A stretch of DNA of 27,551 bases from a bacterium (GCA_021160245.1 JAGHCW010000013.1:1-27551); one strand, 5' to 3'; positions 1-10,070 are shown, numbered from the stretch's first letter. Notes: generated by a model from the sequence alone, not told the origin. Numbers and translations are program-made.

Positions 1-1
1 C

Positions 2-322
2 CTCTTGATCGATCAGACGGAGACCATTTCACTAAGCGAGATTGACGCCGAGATGCTGCTTGTCTCTTGGCTTTCGGAGCTGCTCTGGCATTTCGACACA
101 AATCTTATGGTTCCGACTACTTATGGTCTCAGTATTGAGGAGGCGTGTTGCTCAGATGGCCAGGGACCGGGGGAGGCGTCGCTTGAGGCTAAGGTCGGCT
201 TTGTGCGACTCACTGATCTGGACTTGTCTCCAACGACCGACGTAAAGGCCGTAACGATGCACAACCTCGCGATCAAGCGCGAGCGGGGCATGCTTAGCGT
301 TCGGGTGCTTTTGGATGTGTAG
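2..322 (+). CDS. Archease, C-terminal part (5' end outside the window)
   Basis: The reading frame is open from the first base, so the gene starts upstream of the window; the TTG at 5 is internal and not a start. About 106 residues remain. The pattern fits the archease family: a helix rich in Leu/Trp followed by HFDTN, then an acidic GEASLEAK stretch, the VKAVTMHNL strand, and a C-terminal VLLDV ending. The near-terminal Asp of that ending is typical of the family and belongs to its metal site. Archeases are small cytoplasmic proteins that activate the RNA ligase RtcB in tRNA splicing and RNA repair. An rtcB gene may lie just upstream, but this cannot be seen. The missing N-terminus should hold the remaining metal ligands. 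Confidence 0.85.
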   Translation, partial: LLIDQTETISLSEIDAEMLLVSWLSELLWHFDTNLMVPTTYGLSIEEACCSDGQGPGEASLEAKVGFVRLTDLDLSPTTDVKAVTMHNLAIKRERGMLSVRVLLDV

Positions 323-457
323 GTAATTCAAACCTGCAAGCCACTCAAACCGAACGAGGGCTTTGCGTGAATATCCTTGATAACATAATATAGAATCTGC
401 GCTCGGAAATACCTCAAGGGCCAGTTTCCGTTTTGCGAACACTTGGCTGATTGGGTC

Positions 458-602
458 TGACCTCAGATTGTGGTAATCCACGAAGAGACTGGATAAGTTT
501 TTCTCATTCGTGGCCATTCGTGTCACTCGTGGTTCTATAGATTCGAATAACGGCGGCGGCAATACAAAAACAACCGCAGAGACTACCTACAATCTGAGGT
601 CA
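458..602. repeat. MITE-like element with 14-bp terminal inverted repeats
   Basis: TGACCTCAGATTGT at 458-471 is the exact reverse complement of ACAATCTGAGGTCA at 589-602. Allowing one inserted base, the match continues for about four more bases inward. The 117-bp interior contains three tandem near-copies of CATTCGTGG, and CCACGAA (478-484) facing TTCGTGG (507-513). No transposase is encoded and no clear target-site duplication flanks it. A non-autonomous mobile element or a dispersed intergenic repeat is the likely reading. A single copy cannot prove mobility. Confidence 0.5.
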
Positions 603-621
603 ACTCCGCTGATTTGTGGTC

Positions 622-650
622 TTGACAGATAACCGTCAAGGCAGGACAAT
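622..650 (+). promoter_or_regulatory. Sigma-70-type promoter for the 3107-aa gene, with overlapping dyad
   Basis: A perfect -35 hexamer TTGACA (622-627) is separated by 17 bp from GACAAT (645-650), which matches four of six -10 consensus bases. The predicted start near 657 gives a leader of about 90 nt. The dyad CTTGAC-N8-GTCAAG (621-640) overlaps the -35 box and could be an operator. Confidence 0.5.
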
Positions 651-746
651 TCAGGCGTTTTGGTCTAATAAGTTATGCCGCAATTGTATTCTGGGCACGG
701 TCTTGTTTGAGAGGTTTACCCGAAAATCGAGCTGAGGAGAGCAATC

Positions 747-3700
747 ATGTCGAATGCGGGACGTTTTATTCAAGTATTATTGGTTGTTTTTGTAGTCGCC
801 ATTTGCGCTGCGGCGCCAGTCCGAGCCTCCATTAACTATCTCTTGGAGCTTGATGTTGACGATAATAAATATACCAACCCTATGCCGCAGAGTCCGCTGA
901 AAGGCTATCGTATCGAGGGCCAGTGGTTCTCGCAGGCGGTGGTCAGCATCGATCTTGATGAGCCGGACGAGGTCTGTTCATTTCGCGTGTGGAGCGACCA
1001 GCACGAATACACGACTGAGGCGACCTCGGACGCGTTCGGAACTTGCTTTTTCGAGTTCACGGTTCAGTATTCGGGCGGCCAGACGCAGTATCACTATCAA
1101 GCCGAGTCGGCAGGAGAATCCACGACTCAGCGAGATTTCACCGTCCTGCCGCAGTCGGCCTATGATTTCTCCGGCAATGGCATCAGCTGGGTCAATGCCC
1201 AAAGCAGCATCGCCTCGCTTCCGGCGGTCATCACGGTCTCGCTAAACGCTGAGCTCGATACCGAATCGCCAACTGTGCAGCTCATCGGCGCCGGCGAGCT
1301 GACCAACTTCACGCTCCAGGGCCAGAAGGTGGGAGGCTTATATCAGTTCACGCTCAACGCAGGGCGGATACCGGACGATGATTACGAGATGCAGGTCTAT
1401 GCCCAAGGGAACAATGCCGCCACGACCTCACCAAAGCGAAGCATCAGTGTGGCCACTGGGGACGAGGACCCATACTCAAGCATGCCCGATGTCTATAACA
1501 TAACGGCCAAGCGAGTGGGAAAGGCTACCGCGATCTATAACGTTACGAACATTAGCGCCAACTACAAGACCCAGACGCGAGGCGCGCAATATCAGGTTTT
1601 CGACCTCGATTACCGCCTCGAGCCGCTGACAACAGTCTGCACGTTTGGGGCCGTTGCAAGCGAGACTCGGCTTGGAGTTGACGTAGAAGTTCGAGCGCTC
1701 TCGGCGGCTGGGACCGTTCTTGACGAGCACTCGCTGAATGCGGATTTCTACGCCGGCGTTGCTAACCATTTCTCATTCGAGATAGAGGAGTCCGGCCCAA
1801 CCGAGATTGCGCGCGTGGAGATATATATTGGTGGCGAGCTGCGCGTTTGGACGGATTGGGTTGACATCAGGCTGGAATCGGGCGTTGAGGGGAAGTATTA
1901 TACCGGCGGAGGCGTTGAGGGCAAGAGCGGCGTCTCCACTTCGCTGCTTAAGCCTGATATTCAGGTCTGTGCTGAGGCTGGCGGTGGCGCAGGCTTGGGG
2001 GCTGGCGTTGGACCGTACGGAAGCGCTTCTGTCTCATTCAACATCCCATTCACAGGCGATCCCAATGCTGGAGGCGATGTCTCGAGCTCCACGAACTTCA
2101 ATTTCGGGGTCCAGGCGATCACTGGCCTGGGAATAACCGTCTCGGCGCCCTGGAACGGCTCGCCCATGTCGGTCAGTTTCGGGCTTTCAGTCGGGCTTGA
2201 TGCTGATGTGAGCTGTTCTGTTACCCAGAACGTATGTCGCAAATGGGACCTTGCCCCACCCGGCGGCAACCCGAATACTGACCATCCGGATGAGAACTAT
2301 AGCTTCTCAAATGCCCTCGTTGTCCCCCAGCGGACAGTTGAGTCGCTTCGCCTGCTTGCCGTCAGTCGAGGCTTTTCGAATCTCCTAGATTATTGTGATT
2401 ATCTTGACCTCAAGTACTCGTTGCTGGATGAACTCAATAGCTGGCCGCGCGACATCAAATTGCCGGACGACACCGCAGACGCCGTGATGGCCGCGATGTT
2501 CAACCTGGACACCATGGCGGCCGAGCTCAGGACGCGGCGCCTCGCAATCATTGGCGAGATGCGTGATGTGATTCGAACGAACGTCTTAGGCACGGGTTTC
2601 TGGCTTGGCTGCGCCAACATGATAGCCGAGCTGACGCGTCTCCCGGTTGACCTCATTGATGTTGATGAGATGCCGCATGGGAACTTGCTCGTGATTCCGT
2701 CAGGCGGCCTTGTTGGGCTTGACAATAGCACCGAGTTCAAGATGAAGCTCGCCGATTTCGTCAACGGCGGCGGGACGATTCTCTGTTTTGACCAGCAACA
2801 TGGCAGCGACTATCATATTCACCCGGGTGAGGCGCTTGGTGGTTACGGGTGGGCAGAGGAGACGTCGTGCTTCAGCGCCTCATTATATCTCTCCACATAT
2901 CATCAGGTGCTCAGTGGGTTCACGAGCCAGACACTTAATTCGAGCGTTGATGGCTATTTCACGGAGCTTCCCTCCGACACGAGCGTCCTTCTGAGGAGAA
3001 CGACGACCGGTCAGCCGGAGATGATAGCGTATCCTTTCGGTCAGGGGCTAGTCTTTGCTCTCTGCAGCTATGACGACTGGTCAGGGCTGTGGTCGTGGGA
3101 CACGGAGACACTAGTGCGCGACACGGTCGTTTGGAGCCAACTGGCCGTTGAGCTTCCGGAATTCCGCGGTGACGATGTCCCAAGTCTGGAGGCTCCTATT
3201 GTGAATAACAGCTCACAAACCGCAACACGAGCGCACTTCCTCATTTATGGGCCTTTCTGGTACACAACTGAAGAGAAGGATTACAGCATCAATCTTGCGC
3301 CCGGTTCTGACTCCTCTGTCCATTGGGTCCCGGACAATTGGTTTACAGCTGTTGCGCCGAAAGGGATATGGCACGCTCATTACGAGCTGTTTGATGCCCA
3401 AGACAGCCTCATTCAACCCGAGGCATTCTCGTGCAACTTCGTTGTGAGCGCCCCACCCGAGTCGCTCACTGACCCCGAGCTGGCGATCAACACAACGTAC
3501 CCCTTTGAGAAGTATCTTCACAACACTTATGCGCCCATAACCGTCCATGTTTACAACAACAGCGAGACCCCACGCCACGTAAGGGTTGACTACCCCAATT
3601 CGGGCGGCGGGACCCTATCACAGGAGCTCGATGTTCCAGCAAGTTCAGAGGCTAGCTTTGACTTCGACTACCTAATGACGCGAACAGGGGAGATGATGGT

Positions 3701-6700
3701 GCAGCTCTATGAGAACAATGAGTTCGTGACGCGTCACGTATTCATGCTGCACTGCGTCAATCCATCTGCTGAGGTTACAATTCAGCCCGATAAATCGAGC
3801 TATGTACTCGGTGACCCCATAAGCGCGACCATCAACCTCGTAAACACCTGTGGCGTCTCGTTCACATGCACGGTCGAGGCAGTAATAATTGCGCCGAACG
3901 GAAATACATGGGGCTCAAGTTCGGAGGACATACTTGTCCCTGCTGGCGGTTCAGAAGTGGCGAGCGTGAGCGGCAACATCCCCATCGATGGCCCATCCGG
4001 CACAGCCTCCGTTAGGGTCAGGCTAATGCACGAGGACAAGAGACTCGTGATCAAATCTGAGTCAATCATTGTCGGCGATTCGCCGCTCTCGTTCACAAGC
4101 TCAATCCCCGCCACACTTGTCCCGGGAGGGGCCGCAGCTATAGGCGTGCACATACAGAACAATAGCAGCCTGCTTGACGTTTCCGGGGGCAGTCTTGTCC
4201 TAAGAGTATTCAACCCGGACGACACGTTGAACATCGAATTTCCGCCGGCCAGCTATGATGTGCCGAAGGGTGAGACGCGGACCGTTGAGTTCAACCTTAA
4301 CCCCGTCCCAGAGCCAACGTTCGGGACCTATACATTTGAATTTACGGCGAGCGATTCATTCGCGGATACGCGGTGGCACGAGGCAGTCAATTGCCTCGCC
4401 TCGTTCTCCGTGGAGACCGGTGAGCAGAATTACGGCGTCGGTCAGCAGGTCGAGATCGAGTCGCATATTCACAACTCGGGAGGGTTCGAGCAACAGTATC
4501 AAGTGAGTTGTTCCGTGCCGGACATCGGTTACAGTTCGCAGCAGTCGGTCTCGGTTATCCCCGGAGCGGATCAGGTCATTCGCTTCACAACAGAGGGATT
4601 GCCCCAATCGATAAGCGGAGGCGCGCACACGGTCGGCGTTGACTTTACGCTCTTTGGCGCCAGCGCCATATCCAAGCAGACAACATTCAACGTACCCCCG
4701 GGCGGGCTGCAACTCGATGTGCTGGACACAAGCGTCTCGGCTGGCGAGAGCATCGTTGTCAAGATCACAAATGCGGGTGGCAGCAACGCTGAGGTAACCT
4801 GCGACATGCAACTATATCGAGGCGCGAGTGTTGCCTACGAAAGCGCGGGGCAAACGACTTCGCTTGCGCCGCTTGGGTTTGACTATCTCTACTTCGCGGT
4901 TCCGGCCGACGCGTTGTCATGCTCCTATATTCTGTCCGCTGATGGGTTCGATTCTGCCTCCGGGGCCGCCGGTCAGACGAGTAGAGCGATTGAAATAGAC
5001 GGGCTTACCCCGGGGCTTGCAGTCAATACTGACATGCCGGCGTATCAAACGGGTGAGAGTGTATCTGCCGAAGCGCTGATTGCGAATGACGGCGCCTCGT
5101 TCAGGGGTTCCCTGCATCTTCAAGTTGTGCGTTCGGGAGCGCCCGGCGAGCTCTGGGTTGTCGCATCGGCCGACCCCATCTCAGGCCAACCACCGTTGAC
5201 CGTTCACTTTGACATGGAGGTCAGCGGCGGAAACGCGCCATACGAGTACCTCTGGGATTTCGGTGACGGTGCGGGATCAAGCAACGAGAAGAGCCATGAC
5301 TATGTCTATAATTCCGCGGGGAGATTCACAGTTACTGCATATATCTCGGACAGTTACGGCGCGATAGCCTCAGATACGCTTGAGATAAATATCGGCGGAA
5401 TCGACTGGCCACAAAGCCGCCGCGACCACAAGAAATCTGGATTGAGCACTGTGGTCGGGCCAACCACGGACAATGTTCGCTGGTCACGCGAGTTCTCAGG
5501 CGACGCGGATGATTCGCCGGTTATCGGAAACGGGGGTATCTATCTATTTGATAGCTACCAGATCCTCGCTCTTCACCAAGACGGTTCTATCTGGTGGTCA
5601 TATAGTCCAACCGAGTATTCGCTGCGTATGTCGCCCTGCCTCGCAGCAGATGGCGATGTTTATGGGGCATTTGGAGGTTATCTGCACACAGAGCTCCATA
5701 GACTTAGCCCGGAGGGCGAATTTCGGTGGTCGTCCGATGTTCCAGGGACGGGCGATATCACGCAGCTGACCGTCAGTCCCTCTGGGGATGTGCTCTTCGC
5801 CTTTAGCGAACCCCCAAGTCTGTGCGCGATGAGATCGGACGGCTCGCTCAGATTCGAGACTGACCTGCCAGGTTTCCCAATCGGCTCGACAGCGTGCGAC
5901 GATTCGGGCAATATCTACAACACGATATTAGAGACTGAGGGCGATGCGGATGTCATTTCCCACACAGCGGACGGGACATTTCGATGGAACTACGTAGCTA
6001 CCGCCAACATGATGTTCCTTGGTGGGCCTGCCGTGTCAGACGATGGCTCTGTCATAGCTGCGGCAAGCGGCGCTCGCAACGAGTTTGAGCTCTACTCCCT
6101 GAATCCATCCACGGGGGATCTCCAGTGGAGCTATGTTGGGACGGGTGATCCGGTATCTGGGACCTCATTCGCCGAGGATGGAACTATTTATTTTGTTGCC
6201 GATGATCTTCTGTATTCAATCGAGCCCGGGGGCGCTCTCAATTGGAGTGTGCAGCTGAACGACGCTCTGTCCTCCTTTTCGGGCGTCATTGTCGATGCGG
6301 ACGAGAAGATCTACATCCTGACTGCCGACGGGGTTGAGTGTTACGATTCGGCAGGCGTATCCGTCTTCAGGCTTGAGACAGGCCATACATTCATCTCGAC
6401 CGTTCCCAGATTGGCGCTCACCGCAGATGGTGGCCTCGTAACCACATCTCTGTTAGGGATTGGGGGACTTGCGGACCCATCCGTCTTCTATATTGCCGAT
6501 CCAACGAAGAAGGACGCCAAAGAAAGTCGGAATGGCCCAATTTGGGAGAAAAATGTCGCGGTCTCGGTTCCAGAGGACGGCACACTTGATGTATCTGAAA
6601 ACGTCGGCGCCCTTGCTTCAGGTCAATATCGGCTACTCGGCGGTCTATGTAATTCGAATGGGCAGACGCTATCGAGCGATGGTTACTCATTCGAGGTATT

Positions 6701-9700
6701 CGGTGGGGACATCCTCGCCCTATCGCTAAATACAGACGCAGACAGTTACGTTCCGGGCGATGTCATCTCGGCCTTCGGGACGGTTGTCAACTATACCGAC
6801 GAGGCGCGCGATGGTCTCTTTGTGACGGTCTCCGCGGCAGGCGTTGAGCTCTATCGCTCAGGGACGTTTAGCCTCGCGCCCGGGGACGACTATAGCTATA
6901 GCGCGAGCTTCGCAGCGCCTGGGCTGGGCGAGATCTCGCTTTCTGCAGCATGTGCAGAGGCGACCGCTGAGAAGACCATCACGATTGAGGCGCCAGCCGT
7001 ATCGGATATGCTCATTGCGCCGAGCGAGGTCGGGGATGATCCGTTCCAGATTGCGATCATGCTAGTAAACTCCAGTCCCGACCTTACGGCAAATGTCACA
7101 ATTGACAAGGGCAGCGACCACATCAATGTCCAGATTCCGCCGCTGGACACCCAGAGCGTTGAATGGTCGGATCAGATAAGCGCCGACAGGTCATATACTA
7201 TAGTTGTGTCTGGTGACTTTGAGACGACGCACAATTTCACAGTAACTTATGGGCCGAATGTCACGGTCAATATCCCGGATGGCGAGGCATATCTTGCCCC
7301 GGCAGCCTCTATCGAGGTGGCCTTTGAGAACACGTCTAGTTGGCAAGCAAGCGTCGAGACGAACTTCAAGTTGGACGACCCGTCTGGCACACCGGTCGGG
7401 AACCGTATGGTCTCGCTCGAGGTGCCCAAGAACTCAACCATTACCGAGACGCTGACGTTCGATGGGCTCCAGGCTGGGGATTATGCGCTCTCATACAGCA
7501 ATCGCTTCGAGGTCGGATCGCAGACGATCAACGTTGTATCCGGACGGAGTGTCATTCTGAGCGCGACCCCGGGTGGGTATAGCGATGGGAGCATTCCGGT
7601 CGAGGTCGTCGTCGAGAATACGGGGGCGGCGGAGGCGGCCGGGAATCTAACTATCACAAGCGATTTCTATAATGCCCAGCAAGCTTTGACCGTAGAGGCA
7701 GGCGCCACCGAGACATTGACATTCGAGATCAATGTAATTGGCGCCCCGCTTGGGAGTCACACATTGACGGTGTCGTTTGGTGGAACAGGCGCTCCGCTTG
7801 CGACAACGGACGTCCCTCTCGTCCTTGACGCGACGCCGATCATCACGCCGCCAGACGCTCAGGATGTGCTCGCTGGCCAGGCCGTTAGCCTTGTCTTTGA
7901 CATCGCCAACGCCGGCAATGTGGGCGCGGACTTTGAGTTTCGGTTCGAGTGGGGTGACGTTGCCGACGTGACGCTGAACCACTGGCTGGAACCGGCTGAG
8001 GAGCATCAGTTCGATGTGGCATTCACGGTTGCGGCCGATCTCGCGGGTGGGTCCTATACAGCAATCTATGACGTGGGTGGCGTCGTCGGTTACCTGACGA
8101 TGACCGTAACAGGGGTCGATATATCAGTCGCGCTCTCACTCGATAAGGCAACGTATCAGGAGGGTGAGACCGCCCAATTGACATTCAACATCGCCTCAAA
8201 CGAGCCGCTTGCGAATGGTATCCCTCTCTATGGCGCCGCCAAATTCACTGACTACGATGAACAGCAGGATTTCACGCTAGCTGACACGAATCAGCTTGTC
8301 TTCTCGGTTCCGGTGACGTTTACGCGAGGCAATCGGATCGACGTTGGGATACACGATGCTGGCGGGGGCCGCTCGATATATCTGAACACAGTATATATTG
8401 AGGAGGCAAAGACCGATCACCTAACACTTTACACCGACAAGCAGGTTTATGCTCAGGGCGAAACTGTCAGCGCGACGGTCGAGACGTCCCTTTCCGGGCT
8501 GCTTTACGTATCGGCGCCGGGCTATTCCGCGCAACATGCTCTCAGCGGGGCAAACATCAACTTCGACTTTGCGCTGCCTGACTCGCTTCCCATCGGGACC
8601 CATTCGATAAACTATGAGATCCGTGATTGCGGCTGCGATGAGCAGGGCGTTGCTCACTCATACTCATTCGATGTTGCAGGGCCTTTTGTCCGCATAATTG
8701 ATGCCGTGCTTGATGAGACGTCCTATACCCCGGGCGATACAATAACGGCGGTTTTGAGGGTTGCATCCAATGTCGAGGCGGATATTCGGGCGGTTGCGAT
8801 GCTCACAGCCCCGTATGGTAGCAGCTACCGGCTGGGGTCAGACGAGGTGCGCGTGGCGACCGACGATCAGAATCTATTCACCGTGTCGGGCGAGCTCTTC
8901 ACATCCTCGCTTGGGGTTCACAAGATCGAGTTTATATTATGCGACGCGAGCGACGAGTCCATCGTTCATTCGACAGCCAGCGAGCATTTTGACGTTGGTG
9001 ACGCGAATCTCATCTCAGTATCGACCGATGCGGCGAGTTATCCGTCCGAGGCGGAGAATGTCATGCTTACGGTGAAGGTCTTTGCCACGAATTCCGCAAG
9101 TTCTAGAAGATTCAATGAGAGTCAGCTCTTTGCACTCGCCGGATTTGAGTCGGATTGCACATCATCTGAGGGCAGTGGGGCGAAAGCGCCTGTTGATGCG
9201 ATGATAGAACTTCGGCTTGATGGCTTATTGATTACGGCGCTTGATCTGACGCTTGGCGCCGGGGACAACGTCTTCTCAGGTTCTATCGGCGCTTGGCCTT
9301 CTGGCGCCCATACAGCAGAGGTCAAGCTGATAGTTGACTCGCTGAGCGCGACCAAGAGTTGCTCGTTCGCGGTTCAGGACACAACGCCACCTGTCGCGAT
9401 AGACAACCTCATCGCTCGCTATGGCGCCCAGGGGACGGAGCTAGAACTAGTCTGGTCTGCGCCAGAAGACGCCATCTCACAAACTGCCTGCAAGTACTAT
9501 CATTTGAAAGCTGGATTCGAGCCGATAGCCGAGGGCAATTGGGACGTCGCTTTCCCGCTAGCCGTCGGTTTCATGCCATCCGAGCCCGGAACTTTTGAGC
9601 AACTGGTCGTGAATGTCCCAATTCCGGGGGCGAACATATTCTTCGCAATCCGCTCTGAGGACCAGTCGGGCAACTTGTCTGCCGTGTCGAATAGCCCGTC

Positions 9701-10070
9701 CCACATCGTCGCCTCGGAGCTACCCGCGACGGCAAAGATATATGCGAACTCGGCAGCACTTGTGAATGGCGATAGGCTGCTTGTTACGTGCAATCAAGAT
9801 AATCCGGGCGAGGCGCGTCGTTGCGACCTTTACATCGCGGCGGCAGTCGGCGAGTCGTTGCTCTTTTATCCCTCATGGGGCGGCGATTGGGTCTGCACGT
9901 CTGTGAGTCTCCCAGCATATAGCAATCAAGAGGGCATAGTGGTGCTCGACGTTACCGTCGCCTCATGGATTCCGAGTGGGGACATCACGTTCTTTGCGGC
10001 GTTCACCGAGCCGGACAGTCTCGATGTCCTGGGCGAGATATCGATGGTGACAGTACGGGTCGCGCCTTAG
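747..10070 (+). CDS. Giant secreted multidomain protein (3107 aa; Ig-like/MG2-like, GATase-like, PKD, PQQ-propeller)
   Basis: This is an exported protein of unknown function. A signal peptide with cleavage near VRA|S (residues 27-28) opens it. In order I see: an N-terminal beta-rich region; a Gly/Ala/Ser-rich stretch (about 382-500) ending in two Cys; a class-I glutamine-amidotransferase-like fold (about 600-805; LLVIPSGG, VNGGGTILCFD); and Ig-like repeats. A PKD domain follows (about 1472-1550; YLWDFGDG), then a PQQ-type beta-propeller (about 1554-1920; WPQSRRDHKKSG). More Ig-like repeats follow, then a fibronectin-III-like domain (about 2878-2985) and a beta-rich C-terminal domain with LLFYPSWGGDW. 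Many Ig-like units open with a Y-x-x-G-[DE] motif as in CARDB/MG2 domains. The ATG at 747 has GAGGAGA six bases upstream. No transmembrane anchor, PEP-CTERM or T9SS tail is evident. A role as adhesin or surface scaffold is inference only. Confidence 0.85.
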   Translation: MSNAGRFIQVLLVVFVVAICAAAPVRASINYLLELDVDDNKYTNPMPQSPLKGYRIEGQWFSQAVVSIDLDEPDEVCSFRVWSDQHEYTTEATSDAFGTCFFEFTVQYSGGQTQYHYQAESAGESTTQRDFTVLPQSAYDFSGNGISWVNAQSSIASLPAVITVSLNAELDTESPTVQLIGAGELTNFTLQGQKVGGLYQFTLNAGRIPDDDYEMQVYAQGNNAATTSPKRSISVATGDEDPYSSMPDVYNITAKRVGKATAIYNVTNISANYKTQTRGAQYQVFDLDYRLEPLTTVCTFGAVASETRLGVDVEVRALSAAGTVLDEHSLNADFYAGVANHFSFEIEESGPTEIARVEIYIGGELRVWTDWVDIRLESGVEGKYYTGGGVEGKSGVSTSLLKPDIQVCAEAGGGAGLGAGVGPYGSASVSFNIPFTGDPNAGGDVSSSTNFNFGVQAITGLGITVSAPWNGSPMSVSFGLSVGLDADVSCSVTQNVCRKWDLAPPGGNPNTDHPDENYSFSNALVVPQRTVESLRLLAVSRGFSNLLDYCDYLDLKYSLLDELNSWPRDIKLPDDTADAVMAAMFNLDTMAAELRTRRLAIIGEMRDVIRTNVLGTGFWLGCANMIAELTRLPVDLIDVDEMPHGNLLVIPSGGLVGLDNSTEFKMKLADFVNGGGTILCFDQQHGSDYHIHPGEALGGYGWAEETSCFSASLYLSTYHQVLSGFTSQTLNSSVDGYFTELPSDTSVLLRRTTTGQPEMIAYPFGQGLVFALCSYDDWSGLWSWDTETLVRDTVVWSQLAVELPEFRGDDVPSLEAPIVNNSSQTATRAHFLIYGPFWYTTEEKDYSINLAPGSDSSVHWVPDNWFTAVAPKGIWHAHYELFDAQDSLIQPEAFSCNFVVSAPPESLTDPELAINTTYPFEKYLHNTYAPITVHVYNNSETPRHVRVDYPNSGGGTLSQELDVPASSEASFDFDYLMTRTGEMMVQLYENNEFVTRHVFMLHCVNPSAEVTIQPDKSSYVLGDPISATINLVNTCGVSFTCTVEAVIIAPNGNTWGSSSEDILVPAGGSEVASVSGNIPIDGPSGTASVRVRLMHEDKRLVIKSESIIVGDSPLSFTSSIPATLVPGGAAAIGVHIQNNSSLLDVSGGSLVLRVFNPDDTLNIEFPPASYDVPKGETRTVEFNLNPVPEPTFGTYTFEFTASDSFADTRWHEAVNCLASFSVETGEQNYGVGQQVEIESHIHNSGGFEQQYQVSCSVPDIGYSSQQSVSVIPGADQVIRFTTEGLPQSISGGAHTVGVDFTLFGASAISKQTTFNVPPGGLQLDVLDTSVSAGESIVVKITNAGGSNAEVTCDMQLYRGASVAYESAGQTTSLAPLGFDYLYFAVPADALSCSYILSADGFDSASGAAGQTSRAIEIDGLTPGLAVNTDMPAYQTGESVSAEALIANDGASFRGSLHLQVVRSGAPGELWVVASADPISGQPPLTVHFDMEVSGGNAPYEYLWDFGDGAGSSNEKSHDYVYNSAGRFTVTAYISDSYGAIASDTLEINIGGIDWPQSRRDHKKSGLSTVVGPTTDNVRWSREFSGDADDSPVIGNGGIYLFDSYQILALHQDGSIWWSYSPTEYSLRMSPCLAADGDVYGAFGGYLHTELHRLSPEGEFRWSSDVPGTGDITQLTVSPSGDVLFAFSEPPSLCAMRSDGSLRFETDLPGFPIGSTACDDSGNIYNTILETEGDADVISHTADGTFRWNYVATANMMFLGGPAVSDDGSVIAAASGARNEFELYSLNPSTGDLQWSYVGTGDPVSGTSFAEDGTIYFVADDLLYSIEPGGALNWSVQLNDALSSFSGVIVDADEKIYILTADGVECYDSAGVSVFRLETGHTFISTVPRLALTADGGLVTTSLLGIGGLADPSVFYIADPTKKDAKESRNGPIWEKNVAVSVPEDGTLDVSENVGALASGQYRLLGGLCNSNGQTLSSDGYSFEVFGGDILALSLNTDADSYVPGDVISAFGTVVNYTDEARDGLFVTVSAAGVELYRSGTFSLAPGDDYSYSASFAAPGLGEISLSAACAEATAEKTITIEAPAVSDMLIAPSEVGDDPFQIAIMLVNSSPDLTANVTIDKGSDHINVQIPPLDTQSVEWSDQISADRSYTIVVSGDFETTHNFTVTYGPNVTVNIPDGEAYLAPAASIEVAFENTSSWQASVETNFKLDDPSGTPVGNRMVSLEVPKNSTITETLTFDGLQAGDYALSYSNRFEVGSQTINVVSGRSVILSATPGGYSDGSIPVEVVVENTGAAEAAGNLTITSDFYNAQQALTVEAGATETLTFEINVIGAPLGSHTLTVSFGGTGAPLATTDVPLVLDATPIITPPDAQDVLAGQAVSLVFDIANAGNVGADFEFRFEWGDVADVTLNHWLEPAEEHQFDVAFTVAADLAGGSYTAIYDVGGVVGYLTMTVTGVDISVALSLDKATYQEGETAQLTFNIASNEPLANGIPLYGAAKFTDYDEQQDFTLADTNQLVFSVPVTFTRGNRIDVGIHDAGGGRSIYLNTVYIEEAKTDHLTLYTDKQVYAQGETVSATVETSLSGLLYVSAPGYSAQHALSGANINFDFALPDSLPIGTHSINYEIRDCGCDEQGVAHSYSFDVAGPFVRIIDAVLDETSYTPGDTITAVLRVASNVEADIRAVAMLTAPYGSSYRLGSDEVRVATDDQNLFTVSGELFTSSLGVHKIEFILCDASDESIVHSTASEHFDVGDANLISVSTDAASYPSEAENVMLTVKVFATNSASSRRFNESQLFALAGFESDCTSSEGSGAKAPVDAMIELRLDGLLITALDLTLGAGDNVFSGSIGAWPSGAHTAEVKLIVDSLSATKSCSFAVQDTTPPVAIDNLIARYGAQGTELELVWSAPEDAISQTACKYYHLKAGFEPIAEGNWDVAFPLAVGFMPSEPGTFEQLVVNVPIPGANIFFAIRSEDQSGNLSAVSNSPSHIVASELPATAKIYANSAALVNGDRLLVTCNQDNPGEARRCDLYIAAAVGESLLFYPSWGGDWVCTSVSLPAYSNQEGIVVLDVTVASWIPSGDITFFAAFTEPDSLDVLGEISMVTVRVAP

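Larger units (their letters stand above)
323..746. other. 424-bp spacer before the giant secreted protein gene
   Basis: No convincing gene lies here. A minus-strand open frame across 152-562 overlaps archease on the other strand and looks like translated repeat sequence. The spacer holds a 145-bp inverted-repeat-bounded element (458-602). Inside it are three near-copies of CATTCGTGG at 505-513, 515-523 and 524-532. A sigma-70-like promoter lies at 622-650 and a ribosome binding site GAGGAGA at 734-740. Confidence 0.7.

Noticed and set aside
152-562. Minus-strand open frame of 136 codons across archease and the spacer
   Set aside because: It runs antisense through a recognised gene and through repeat-like sequence, with no family resemblance; probably a chance frame.
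692-707. Sigma-54-like sequence TGGGCACGGTCTTGTT before the giant gene
   Set aside because: The -24 half looks good, but the invariant -12 GC is GT, and no phased dyads like those at 10223-10271 lie upstream.
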